Source of the DNA: Physella acuta
Taxonomy: Eukaryota; Mollusca; Gastropoda; Physidae
Length of the DNA stretch: 64,000 nucleotides
NCBI RefSeq assembly: GCF_028476545.1
Contig: NW_026733175.1
Location: 1 to 64,000 of the forward strand
Direction: 5' to 3'
Shown here: positions 30,353-42,803 of the stretch, in pieces
Layout of the letters: every line of letters starts with the position of its first letter
Position numbering within the stretch: position 1 is the first letter of the stretch
The notes under the pieces: model-generated
What the model saw: the letters and a program-made list of their open reading frames with translations, nothing else
What the model was told of the DNA's origin: nothing
Databases searched by the model: none
Program-made: the position numbers and the translations under genes

Positions 30353-31488
30353 AATTAAGTTGTGACAGTGAAATGTGACATTTAGCTACCACTTCTTTAT
30401 AGCTTAAAAGACAATTATTATTCTGAAAATGTGTCGTCACGTTAGGTCAAATAAAAATCGCTATCATGATAATTCCTTTTGAAGAAAAACACGATGTTTA
30501 CTAAAGGAATAGACCCTTACAATTTTTGACTGAATTCTACCTATCAATTTCTCGAAACGGCAGAGTCGGTGTCTTTGTTTAGCCAATCACTTCTAGGAGT
30601 CATCTACTACTGGACAAAGTTGGGAGGAGTCAGGGACCTCAAGGAGTCATCTATTACTTGGTCCTTGCCTAACCAAACCCAAAACCGCAGCATTCTGTAC
30701 ACGACTCAACCGGTCTAAAAACTGGTTTAACTTGACCTAGTTTCAGTCTGCACATGCGAAATTAGATGCAAATGAGACGTCTTAACTATCTTGATACGAG
30801 TCACACTTTCTTTGTAATCTTACACTTCTCTTCATATATTTTTTAAAATTAAAATTCACTAATTAAGAGATAAGATTTGCTATTCACATATATTGATTGT
30901 ATAACTTGCAAATAAAGAACTGTTGTTTTTTTACAAGACCTTACTTGTGTTTTTGTCACTGTCGCCGAATTCGTAATTTGTGTAGAAAGCTTCCATAACT
31001 ACAAAAATAGTTCCTGCAACAACAGCGAAAACCGTTTCATAAATTTAAAAAATATTGTTTTAGTGAATTTTTTTTTAGCTGGTTAACAATCTGTTTTTGT
31101 AGGCCTATGCATCTCTACGATATTATTTTTTTAAGTCACGTGACGGCCTATTGTTTATCGCGAGTTGTTTTATTAAGACGCACTTTCAAATGTATTCGGT
31201 CTATTCTACATGCGTCAAAGCATGGTTGTGGTAGAGATTTTAACTGTCAGAATATACAGGCTTTGTTAATTTTAAATAGGCGCATAAACAACATTTTCTG
31301 CTGGGGAATGGGGGAGGGGGTGTAATTTTTTTATGAGCGCACAAAACATTCATTTTGTCTGTGTAAAGGGCATCAAGTACTTTCCTCCGTTTAGTATGAT
31401 TAGGACGCCATTTATTAAATGTAAAAAGAATTCTTATAGGCTACGAATTTACTTTTTTGAGGTTAGAGAAAGCACGGTATAATAAACA
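30353..31488. other. Gene-free stretch
   Basis: No exon or known repeat recognised. One 72-codon frame at 31107-31325 lacks any family resemblance. Confidence 0.4.
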
Positions 31489-31496
31489 GAGTAGGG

Positions 31497-32123
<627 letters not shown>

Positions 32124-32460
32124 GAGTAGGGGTCTATTGCACTATGTAATATCTGCGCCATAACTTTTAAATAAAAAGAAAATATCTGAAAGCGGGAATA
32201 GCCTTAATGCCTTAGAACGTCGGGAGAGAAGCTTTGATAAAATAAGATACGCTTGTCACGCTCTGACAGTCTCGCGAGATTTTATGGGACTATTTGCTCG
32301 CGTTAGCCTCGTTAGTGATACGGCGCACGTCTGCTTTTTCCTGGAACGAACGCTAAAACGTACAAAATAAGACAATTTTCAATAATATGTACAAACACAG
32401 GGATTTTTTAAAATAATAAATTGTTTTTCTGATTAAAGAATGACATTTTTCGAATAACAC

Positions 32461-32466
<6 letters not shown>

Positions 32467-32545
<79 letters not shown>
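32467..32545 (+). repeat. (TA)n(TG)n microsatellite
   Basis: About 50 bases of TA pass directly into about 26 bases of TG with minor interruptions. Confidence 0.95.
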
Positions 32546-32814
32546 CTGTGTGTATGTGTGTTTAGAAAAGACGAAAATGTAAGCCTTAAAATTAAATGCT
32601 TACTTCAAAGAGACACCAAGCTACAAAGCCACACAGCTTGTCATTCCAGTATCGTCTTAAAGTATTAACATATAAAGCTACATTTTATGTTCACATCTGT
32701 TTCCTTAAACTATAAACATATTACTATTAGCATGTCTGCTCCTTTACTTAAACTATTAACATATGCATAAACATTTCTATATGGATATCTGTTCATTTAA
32801 ACTATTTAAAAAGC

Positions 32815-33505
32815 AGGCAACATTGCAACGTGCTTATCTGCCTCTACTATTGCAATATCAGACAACATTTCTATGTGCTTATCTGCCTCTACTATTGCAA
32901 TATCAGACAACATTTCTATGTGCTTATCTGCCTCTACTATTGCAATATCAGGCAACATTTCTATGTGCTTGTCTGCCCCTAAATATATCAGGCAACATTT
33001 CTATGTGCTTATCTGCACCTACTATTAATATTTTAGGCAACATTTCTATGTGCTTGTCTGCCCCTACTCTTAAAATATCAGGCAACATTTCTATGTGTTT
33101 GTCTGTCCTTCTATTAAAATATAAGGCAACATTTCTATGTGCTTATCTGCCTCTACTACTAAAATATCAGGCAACATTTCTATGTGCTTGTCTGCCTCTA
33201 CTCTTAAAATATCAGGCAACATTTCTATGTGCTTATCTGCCTCTACTCTTAAAATATCAGGCAACATTTCTATGTGTTTGTCTGTCCTTCTATTAAAATA
33301 TAAGGCAACATTTCTATGTGCTTATCTGCCCCTACTATTAAAATATCAGGCAACATTTCTATGAGTTTATCTGCCCCTAAATATATCAGGCAACATTTCT
33401 ATTTGCTTGTCTGCCCTTTTATTAAAATACCAGGCAACATTTCTTTGTGCTTGTCTGCCCCTAAATATATCAGGCAACATTTCTATGTGCTTGTCTGCCC
33501 CTTAC
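32815..33505 (+). repeat. Minisatellite, unit about 55-60 bp
   Basis: About a dozen copies of GGCAACATTTCTATGTGCTT ATCTGCC(T/C)CTA.. followed by TATTAAAATATCA. Several units have lost part of the middle, giving lengths near 45. The open frames running through it (for example 32763-33296) come from the repeat and are not supported as a gene. Confidence 0.88.
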
Positions 33506-34493
33506 AATTTTAAATTAAAACCAAGCCAGCTGTACACACGGGCTAAAAATTTATGACGACACGAGCATTTAATTAACAACGTATAAAACGGTTTACTGTG
33601 CATGAGAAACGAGGGGTGTCACGTGGTATGACGTTTACATTTATTCCGTAGCGTATAATGGCTGTCAAGTGCTAAAAACAAAAAATAGATATAATTGATG
33701 AAACTAAATCTACAGCTGACATGTATTTTAGTTATTTTAAATAATAAATTACTTGATATTACAGATGTAATATATAAGTATTATATTTTCGAGCCTATTT
33801 TTTAGTGTATGGCCAAATTTAGTGCCTAGACTAGGGCTCTAGCGACTATTTTAGTGTAATTTTTTAATTGTGTGTAATTTAAACACAGTATATTGTTTAA
33901 CAGGCTGAATCAATTATCCCATTCATAGATCGTAGATAAAAACTATTTTTTTATTATTATTATTAATTTAAAAACAATGGTCTCTGTGGCTTCCTTTGTT
34001 GGAATCTAATATTATTTCAAACTAAATATAAAACATGTATTTCATCCAAATATAAAATTTTAGTTTACTTTTAGATAAACAAAAAAAAAATGTTTTAAGT
34101 TTAATTTATTTTTCTTTAAAAACATTATTTTAATATTCAAATAAAATAGTTTTTTTCTGTAAACACCCTAAAAGTCGTAGTTTCTGTTTTCTTACTTCAT
34201 TTCTAATTTTAATTTAGGCTGTCATACTGTCATTTAAATTCCAAAAGCGTACAAATCATGTCAGGGAAAAGGAGAAAATCCTTGCAGGGACAGTAACTCC
34301 AGTGAAGGGAGACAACGCACGCTTCCTTTAGCAACCGCTTTAAAAAAATTGGTGAAAAACAGAAAAGGTTTAGTTTAGGTGGACGCGATATGCGGTGGAG
34401 CTGTATGTTAAGTTTGTGAAAAGAAGGTGAGTTTTATATGCACGTTGTTAACATTATGCAGTGTTGAGTTAAAAAAATAAATACCAATTGTTG
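33506..34493. other. Gene-free stretch; possible 5' exon of a downstream gene
   Basis: Mostly AT-rich and unrecognised. The least AT-rich part, about 34255-34427, ends GAAAAGAAG before GTGAGT, a good donor. It could be a non-coding first exon of the plus-strand gene whose coding part begins at 37529, but nothing else ties them together. Confidence 0.25.
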
Positions 34494-34603
<110 letters not shown>

Positions 34604-34906
34604 CTTAAAGTGACTTTTCAATTATTTTAATTTTTGAAAATTAGATAATGGAAATTCTAAAACACGCTGAAAAAAAATCACATTTGTAACCTAATTAGTT
34701 TTTAAAAATACCTTTTGAAGTTTGTATATAACATTAACCTTTAGGTTTAATTGTCACGAAGCGTCAAAAACCATTAATTTAATTCATTCTACATTAGAAA
34801 AGTGCATCTCATTAATTTTGCTCCCTCTTTGAGTGAGCTATTTAAAAACGCCCGGCTTAGCTGTGATGACTAGATACAAGTGTACACGGAATAAAGCTGT
34901 TGTGTA

Positions 34907-35232
34907 GGGAATTAACTGACAAGATGTATCACAGTGTGTGTGTGTGTGTCGAGAATTAACTGACAAGATGTATCACAGTGTGTGTGTGTGTGTCGAGAAT
35001 TAACTGACAAGATGTATCACAGTGTGTGTGTGTGTGTGTGTGTGTGTGTCGAGAATTAACTGACAAGATGTATCGCATTGTGTGTGTGTGTCGGGAATTA
35101 ACTGACAAGATGTAGCACATTGTGTGTGTGTGTGTGTGTCGGGAATTAACTGACAAGATGTAGCACACTGTGTGTATGTGTGTCGGGAATTAACTGACAA
35201 TATGTAGCACATTGTGTGTGTGTGTGTGTCGG
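34907..35232 (+). repeat. Minisatellite with embedded (TG)n
   Basis: Seven copies of GAATTAACTGACAAGATGTA plus TC/GCACAxTG, separated by TG runs of 7 to 22 bases and TCG. Unit length varies with the TG run (about 45-65 bp). Confidence 0.92.
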
Positions 35233-37505
35233 GACATTAATGAATGCATGATTGCTGCTAACTAGGTCTAGTCTTAAGTTTAGACAAGGACTAATCCATC
35301 ATAGTGAAACGATGAGAATAAGAAAGTAAATTATTTAAATCTCTTAGAGAGAGGAATGTTTCGGCTCGGCTTGAAATGTTACAAAAACGATACAGAGTGT
35401 ATGTCATGGGATATTGTTACACGACTTAAAAATATATGTCTAAATGTATGTTGAGGCTACTAGCAAATCACTTCTGTGTATGTCATAGAGTGTGGCTACT
35501 CGTCATAAAAGTATACGTCTAAATGCTTTTTAGGGCTACTTTTAATTAATTTGTGCAAGAAATAAGACCAAAACGTATTAAGGGACTTACAATGGAGAGC
35601 CGCTGAGTTAAACGAGCCTATCACCTGATTAAAAATACAACAGGGATCTTCTCTCTGTAAATAAATTATACCGTTTTCTTATAACGATATCTTTGTGAAA
35701 AATTTAATTTAAAAATATTTTGAAACTTTGTGAGACTGAGGTAAACTTATTGCATTCAGACGTTGTGATTTATCCCAGGAAGTTAGTAGATTACATTTCC
35801 TCGCCGCGCTAACATAGTTCGGAAATTGTTCTTCTTACAATACAAAGATGTACACATTTGTATTTTTCTTAATTTTTTTAAAGTGCAGCATTTCTCAAAC
35901 AAATATACTATTTTAATTAACCTTATTCGTCTGTTAAAAACATTGTTTCATTTTAACTCTGTTTTAGCAGACTCTTAAATTTTTTTATTAGAAGCCCAGG
36001 TGGGTTTTTTTTTAAAGCAAATGTAAAAGTTCGTCTCTTAATTTGACAAACACCTGGCAATTGAAAGCAGTGTAAGATACCCAAATATAATATTATACTA
36101 TCCCCAAAATACTGGCAGTATCCTGTTGATAAGGCTAGTTATTTTTAAGCTTGTTTTAGCACTTGAACTTTCGTTATACCCATTTAAGTTGTTTGTATAA
36201 TTCTATACACCTTTCAAGATAATAGTAAAATTTGGAAACAACCGTAAAACTAAAGATAAGTATAAAGTAGATTATAAACAGTAAAACTTTGAACAAAAAA
36301 GTAAATTCGTTTCTATCTACAAACGGACAATTTAGCGACAATTTATGCAGAAAATCTGCAACGTCTTAATTAGCATTCACGCACCGTCAACGTTGGATCC
36401 ATGTTATATGTTTACAAGATTACCCAAGTGTCAGCGCGGGTAAAATATGGACGCTCTCTAGGCCCGACTCTAACCGATTAAATTATTACAAATCTGGAGC
36501 AGACGTCTGTAGGCCATCTTTTTTCTTGTCCAAACGAGACTGTGGTTGGAGGTCGTAAATTCTCACGCCAGTTTAAAGAGCCAGGCGAAGCTGCCCAACC
36601 GCTCTCACACCCACTGCTGATGCACAGCGGTGTATCTTAACGTATCCCAATCTGGGCACTTCTACTTCTGTAATTCAGCTGAGGTTTTTTTTCGGGATTT
36701 TTGGTAAGTTGTACGTAACAAGATGTATAGTATAGTTGGTATAGTTATTAGGCATCGGTAATTTTAAGAACATGACGCAGTCTTCAAAAGCGGTTTATTT
36801 CAGATTAGCCGTCAGTGTTAACATGGAGTTTAGAGAAGTAATTGTGTAGATATTGTTACTTTAGAAGACACTCGGATTTAATCATCGAAAATGTTTTTGA
36901 TGTCTGTAGAATATACATAATTATAAGCACATTTACATAGCAAGGGGCATAAGCCATACTGGCCTAATAACTAGTAAAAACATAGCATCTTTGACTAGCA
37001 AGAAGCATAACCCATACAGACCCACACACATGCACAGCTGAAGGGGCATAATCCATACAAGTCTAATAACAGGTAAAAAAAACACATTTAGCGTTGACTG
37101 GCAAGGGGCATAAGCCATACTAACAAGTAGAAACACCTGCGTGGTGACGTAAAAATAAATTGTGTACACTTTGATACTGGACATGACCCCAGTGTCACTT
37201 CCAGCTTTTGATGTTGTCACAATGTTAAGCCGCTTTCATAAGGAAGTTTGGCTCGTTTATCTGTCTTTGACTCTTCGTGATATAGCGAGTTGCTTGACTC
37301 TGGAATAGATTTATGAAACCCAACTTTGGTCTCTATATAATAATACACTGAGATTTTAAAGTATAAAATATATCTATGGGACCACATGTACACCACCTCT
37401 ATAATGCATAACATTATCACAATATAAACTATCCATAAAACGCTTAGTTTAATATGTTATTATGAGGATCGAGTTATGAAAGATCGAATTCTTGTGTTGT
37501 TACAG
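35233..37505. other. Gene-free stretch upstream of the secreted-protein gene
   Basis: No coding exon. At 35399-35545 two diverged copies of a roughly 80-base block (GTATGTCAT..TAAAAxTATACGTCTAAATG) lie in tandem. At 36935-37120 there are four diverged copies of a roughly 50-60 base block containing AAGGGGCATAAGCCATAC. A donor-like TTTTTGGTAAGTTG near 36700 may end a 5' UTR exon. The acceptor TTGTTACAG at 37497-37505 implies such an exon exists somewhere upstream. Confidence 0.35.
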
Positions 37506-37528
37506 AACACCAAGTTAGTCTGTGCAAT

Positions 37529-40500
37529 ATGTGGCTCCAGATAGTCTTGTCAGCTGCTGTCATCACAGTGGCTCATGGTAAGTTTCTCGTACACAGCTGC
37601 ATACAACATACAGCTACATACAACATAACACAGCTACATACAGAACATATCACAGCTACATACAACATACAGCTACACACAACATAACACAGCTACACAC
37701 AACATAACACAGCTACACACAACATAACACAGCTACATACAGAACATAACACAGCTACATACAACATACTGCTACACACAACATAACACAGCTACACACA
37801 ACATACTGCTACACACAACATAACGCAACTACACACACAACATAACACAGCTACACACAGCACATACTATAACACATCTACATACAACATACAGCTACAC
37901 ACAACACACAACATAACACATCTACATACAACATACAGCTACACACAACATAGCACAGCTACACACAACATAACACATACAACATACAGCTACAAATAAA
38001 CACAACATAACACAGCTACATACAACATAACACATACAAAATACAGCTACACACAAACACAACATGACACAGCTACATACAACATACAGCTACACAAAAC
38101 ATAACACAGCTACACACACAACTTAACACAGCTACACACACACCATAACACAGCTACACACAACATAACACAGCTACACACAACATAACACAGCTACACA
38201 CAACATAACACAGCTACATACAACATACAGCTACACACAACATACAGCTACACACAACATAACACAGCTACACACAACATAACACAGTTACAAACACAAG
38301 TTAACACAGCTACATACAACATACAGCTACACACAACATAACACAGCTACACACACACCATAACACAGCTACACACAACATAACACAGCTACACACAACA
38401 TAACACAGCTACACACAACATAACACAGCTACATACAACATACAGCTACACACAACATAACACAGCTACATACAACATACAGCTACACACATTACACAGC
38501 TACACACACAACATAACACAGCTACACACAACATACAGCTACACACACAACATAACACAGCTACACACAACATAACACAACTACACACACAACATAACAC
38601 AACTACACACACAACATAACACAGCTACACACAACATAACACAACTTCACACACAACATAACACAGCTACACACTACAGCTACACACAACACGATGCTTT
38701 AGATACATAAAAAAGTCATGTGTTCGTCCATCCTGTTAAATGTATTAGATTATATTGAGGAGGGGCGGGTAGAGGGTAATTGTTATTCGCCCCTAGATCA
38801 CAGATTAGTAATAGTGGGAAAAAATATTTCGTCTTTTATGCTTAGTGGTACAACGGGTTATGACGTCCGTAAAAAATAGTGTTTTTTATTAGTTATATTT
38901 CTGTTTCAGTTACTACTTTATTAACATAAATACCATGGACACTCCCCCCCCCCACAAACACACTACCACCACCACCACCCTCAGGCCGTATACGCCCACA
39001 TGCGCCATCCGAAGTCGACTTTTCCGAATACCTCCCCCTTCGTGTGCAATTGATAAATAGATTACAGTGTTGTACGTCCCAATGCTAATTCTCCCCTCTA
39101 TACCAGGGATGTGTTTTGGGGTTGTAAGTCCTGTTAATGCTAATTCTCCCCTCTATACCAGGGATGTGTTTTGGTGTTTACTGTCAATGCTAATTCTTCC
39201 CTCTATACCAGGGATGTGTTTTGGTGTTCCCTGTTAATGCTAATTCTCCCCTCTATACCAGGGATGTGTTTTGGTGTTCCCTGTTAATGCTAATTCTTCC
39301 CTCTATACCAGGGATGTGTTTTGGTGTTCCCTGTTAATGCTAATTCTCCCCTCTATACCAGGGATGTGTTTTGGGGTTGTAAGTCCTGTCAATGCTAATT
39401 CTCCCCTCTATACCAGGGATGTGTTTTGGGGTTGTAAGTCCTGTCAATGCTAATTCTCCCCTCTATACCAGGGATGTGTTTATGAATGTTACGTTCTTTC
39501 AATGCTAATTCTCCCCTCTATACCAGGGATGTGTTTATGAATGTTACGTTCTTTCAATGCTAATTCTCCCCTCTATACCAGGGATGTGTTTTGGGGTACC
39601 CTTGCTGCAGCAGCCAGTGGCTTGCCCGGAGAACATGATCTACTACTCACAGCTGTGTATATGCATTGGTAAGTTGGTACATAGGTCTAGAAATAATAGC
39701 TTGTTCACATTGGTAAGTTGGTACATAGGTCTAGAAATAATAGCTTGTTCACATTGGTAAGTTGGTACATAGGTCTACAGATAATAGTTTGTTCGCACTA
39801 GTAAGTTGGTATAGGTCTATAGATAATAGCTTGCTGACATTGGCCCATAGGTGTACAGCTATAAAAGAGAAATATGCTGTTTACAAATTAGATTAAATCA
39901 TACACTTATCTTTTAAAATTATATAAAGGAAACTGTTATCACCATTTGCTATTTTATAGCCTAAATTTTTTCTTGGTCGTATTTTAAATAGCTTCATAGT
40001 TCTATTTTGAAAGTGAAAAAACTTAGTTATAAAAATTTTGTGGATAATTGACAATTAAATTTTTGTTTTATTTTGTCGTAACAAAAATTTGTTTCAGTTG
40101 GTTGATTTGTAGCAGTTAGTAAACTGTTTTCTATTGTAACGTTACTAATAATAAAGTATTGTAATACAAAGGGAATTTATCGTTTACGTTACGTCTTCAT
40201 AATTTTATTATAAAAAATATTTAAAATTCCCAATTGAAACAGAGCCAAAGTACATCGAGCGCATCAATGAGATCGGCACCGTGCGCAAGGTTCCAATGCT
40301 GGCCAACGAATACTCCGACCCCTCGCAGACCTTTAAGAGCAAGCTCGACGCCATACGTCATCGTCTGACGGCCAGTCTGCCAGACATGAGCGGCCACTCC
40401 TACGGCAGCTCAGTGGGCGACGTACGAGTGCCTCTGCTCGTGTTCCCAGACAAATTCTTCATTCCTTTCTCCTCCCTCCCCGCTATGTACAACAACATCC

Positions 40501-41000
40501 CCAGATCCTGGAAAATCGGCGGTCTGTTGGAATCCTGGTCTAACGAGGCGTTGGCAGCGGGGGAGATCCCAACCGTCAACACCGGGGGCGTGTTCTCTGC
40601 GCCATCTTGGGGAGCTGGGGTCAACGACGTAAGTACCTTGTCGCTGCTAGACAGGCTACACACGCTGAGAAGCTTGTGGAAAGACGCAAGTCAGATCAAC
40701 GCGGAGAACAGAGCAGCAGAGACCGCCATGGCGCAGGAGTTCATCAAGCATTTACCCACAACCGGGATCTCCCCCGACACGGCACGGGCTTACTTCAAGG
40801 GGTCGGGAATACCCGACACACCCCAAACCAAAGGTGATGGGATTTTAAATTTCCCGAACCAGGGGTTGAAAATGCCGCCACTTTTGCTGAAAGAGGCAGA
40901 CTATATACAACAAGGGTTTGAACCCTCGCCCAGAGAGCCAATCAGAAGGGCCAATTCTTTTCTTAGGAGCGCTTTGCGGCTTCAGCAAAATGGGGCATGA
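37529..41000 (+). CDS. Predicted secreted protein, family unknown
   Basis: Three coding exons: 37529-37577, 39582-39668 and 40243-41000 (stop TGA), 894 nt in phase, 297 residues. Exon 1 encodes a typical signal peptide (MWLQIVLSAAVITVAHG). Exon 2 holds all visible mature cysteines except none in exon 3: MCFGV, VACPEN and LCICI. Exon 3 encodes 252 cysteine-free residues with SGHSYGSSVGD, hydrophobic VPLLVFPDKFFIPFSSLPAMY, and a proline-rich tail ending RRANSFLRSALRLQQNGA. No domain is recognised. Exon 3 is markedly GC-rich in third positions (CTC, GCC, ATC, AAC), unlike the AT-ending codons of every other gene here. That suggests strong codon selection or a different history. Intron 1 is almost entirely minisatellite, and exon 2 is bracketed by arrays repeating its own splice sites. 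Secretion is inferred from the signal peptide only. Confidence 0.72.
37590..38695 (+). repeat. Minisatellite in intron 1 of the secreted-protein gene
   Basis: Over 50 short units of ACAGCTACACACAACATAAC (20 bp) and a shorter ACAGCTACATACAACAT (17 bp) in irregular alternation. It begins about a dozen bases after the intron 1 donor. Confidence 0.93.
39057..39600 (+). repeat. 50/55-bp minisatellite carrying repeated 3' splice sites
   Basis: Ten copies of AATGCTAATTCTCCCCTCTA-TACCAG-GGATGTGTTT. The last copy supplies the true acceptor and first bases of exon 2 (39582). The equivalent positions are 39107, 39162, 39212, 39262, 39312, 39362, 39417, 39472, 39527 and 39582, spaced 50 or 55. Every unit keeps the pyrimidine-rich stretch, CAG and exon-like GGATGTGTTT. 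Three units (39107, 39362, 39417) also contain GTAAGT 17 bases further on. Confidence 0.95.
39661..39845 (+). repeat. 44-bp minisatellite carrying repeated 5' splice sites
   Basis: The end of exon 2 and its donor (ATTG/GTAAGTTGG) are followed by units of exactly 44 bp. These place further GTAAGT donors at 39713, 39757 and 39801 besides the one used at 39669. A fifth, decayed unit near 39835 lacks the donor. Confidence 0.93.
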
Positions 41001-42028
41001 GAAGGCGTCAACAGGTCAGGCATCTCAGCTATTTTGTAATTTGATGTCAAAATTTTTAAAAAAATTACATTCCAATCAAACCAAAAACAACGGAACTATA
41101 AAAATTATTACTTAATAGAATAATATTTGTTATGATTGCAAAATACATTGTTGCTAACTCAATGGCATACAACAAAGTTGTTTTTTTATTCTGTGCATTG
41201 AATTATTTGGACAGTGATTGTTTTAATTAAACAAACAATTTTTGGAATCCTGCTATTTGTATTGGTTTTTTCTTCCATATGTTTATTACATAACTCTGTT
41301 TCCATCGTGGTAAAGTATTTAGCAAAGAATGACAAAATTCAGATATTCTATTATATAGATCTATGAATGTTTTGTTTTTAATTAGATTTTTTTTTAATGA
41401 CTAAATACAAAAAGTAAACACTACAAATGTTTTGATAACTCTATCAATTTCTTTTTCTTTACTGTGTAAACTAAGATAACATATTTTTTACAAAAACATT
41501 TTGAAGTGTAGAGAGAATTTCCTTTCAGACTGAACAGTGTTTTTCAGGTAGATCTGTACAAGGCTTCATGAAAATTTACTTTAAAATTACATATATAATA
41601 TAATATATTTTAAACATTCTATTCCAATTATTCATACAAGTATAAATAAGTTTGAATTTTTATACACAGAAATTTACAAACACCAATGTGTATTTTCTAT
41701 TTTGTGGATGTTGAATTTCATTTTGTGCTTTATTTTTAAAGAATAAAGTTTTTAAAGAATAAAGTTTCTTTTAAAATATTATTTCCTAATTATTCATTTG
41801 TTGTAGGCAATGATGAATTGTTAAATGAACGAATTTGGAATAGGGGTTATTATCATAAATAGTGTATTAAAGGAAATCAAACTATTAGCCGGCTTTATTT
41901 TCTCGATGTTCTTCCATCACTTTAGTTCTACCAAGAAAATTCTTTGAAGCAAAAACTGGTTTATTTGAGTTTTTTCAGCTAACGAGCATCTGACCGAGGG
42001 TCCAATTTCGGGACATTTAGTTTAGCAA
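41001..42028. other. 3' UTR of the secreted-protein gene, then intergenic
   Basis: AT-rich. The doubled AAAGAATAAAGTTT around 41739-41766 contains two AATAAA words on the plus strand, a reasonable poly(A) signal for the upstream gene. No exon seen. Confidence 0.45.
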
Positions 42029-42240
42029 TCATACACTCTCTGCCCAACAACCCTGTACTTGTAGTGCCATAGATTTTACACTGATCTCAGCAACCATGTC
42101 AGATATTAACCCTTTCTGCTCCAGCTGTCCACTGTGGACTCCAGGTTCACTAATAGAAGAGTATAAAGCTAACTTACTTTCTTGTACAACAGGAGAAGTA
42201 AAAAATTTCAACTTATGTTGCTTGATTAGCTTAGTTTTGA
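42029..42240 (-). pseudogene. Decayed copy of SNAP47 last exon
   Basis: Read on the minus strand, this aligns with the last coding exon of SNAP47 (47694-47968). VQESKLA, GVHSGQ.EQK.LISDM, VAEI and KSMALQVQ are preserved, and the adjoining intron words GTTGAA.TTTTTT extend to about 42240. The acceptor CAG has been lost. Relative to the functional exon, bases are missing between VAEI and KSMALQ and after VQ, so the frame and the C-terminal SNARE half are gone. It lies downstream of MPST copy 1, just as SNAP47 lies downstream of MPST copy 2, marking the edge of a segmental duplication. Confidence 0.85.
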
Positions 42241-42532
42241 GACTTCATAAATAATAAATCCTTTAACAAGAATATTGAGTCTAGTGATAATACTAAAGAA
42301 ATTAATATTTATGTGCACAACTGTTTTAAATTATATTAACTTTATTTCACAACAAAAATACAAAAAAGAATCAAGACATTTTCTCTACTTGAGCTTGACA
42401 GATTACAAGGATTTTTGCATTTTTCAAAAAATTTCTGAATCCTCACAATATTGACAAGAACAGAAATTAGCATTATAGATGGATGTTTTTTTCTATTTAA
42501 TATTTTCTGCAACATAAATATCTATGTGTATA

Positions 42533-42690
<158 letters not shown>

Positions 42691-42803
42691 ATAATGGAAT
42701 TTATTCATATATAAATAATATTAGCTTAAAATGTTTAAAATACAGGCAATATGGTTACTTTATTCAGACAGAAATAGAATATTTTGGCCTACAATGTCAT
42801 GCA

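Noticed and set aside
32763-33513. Frame of 177 codons with repeated LPLLLQYQ-type peptide
   Set aside because: Follows the minisatellite unit only; the frame is lost where unit length changes.
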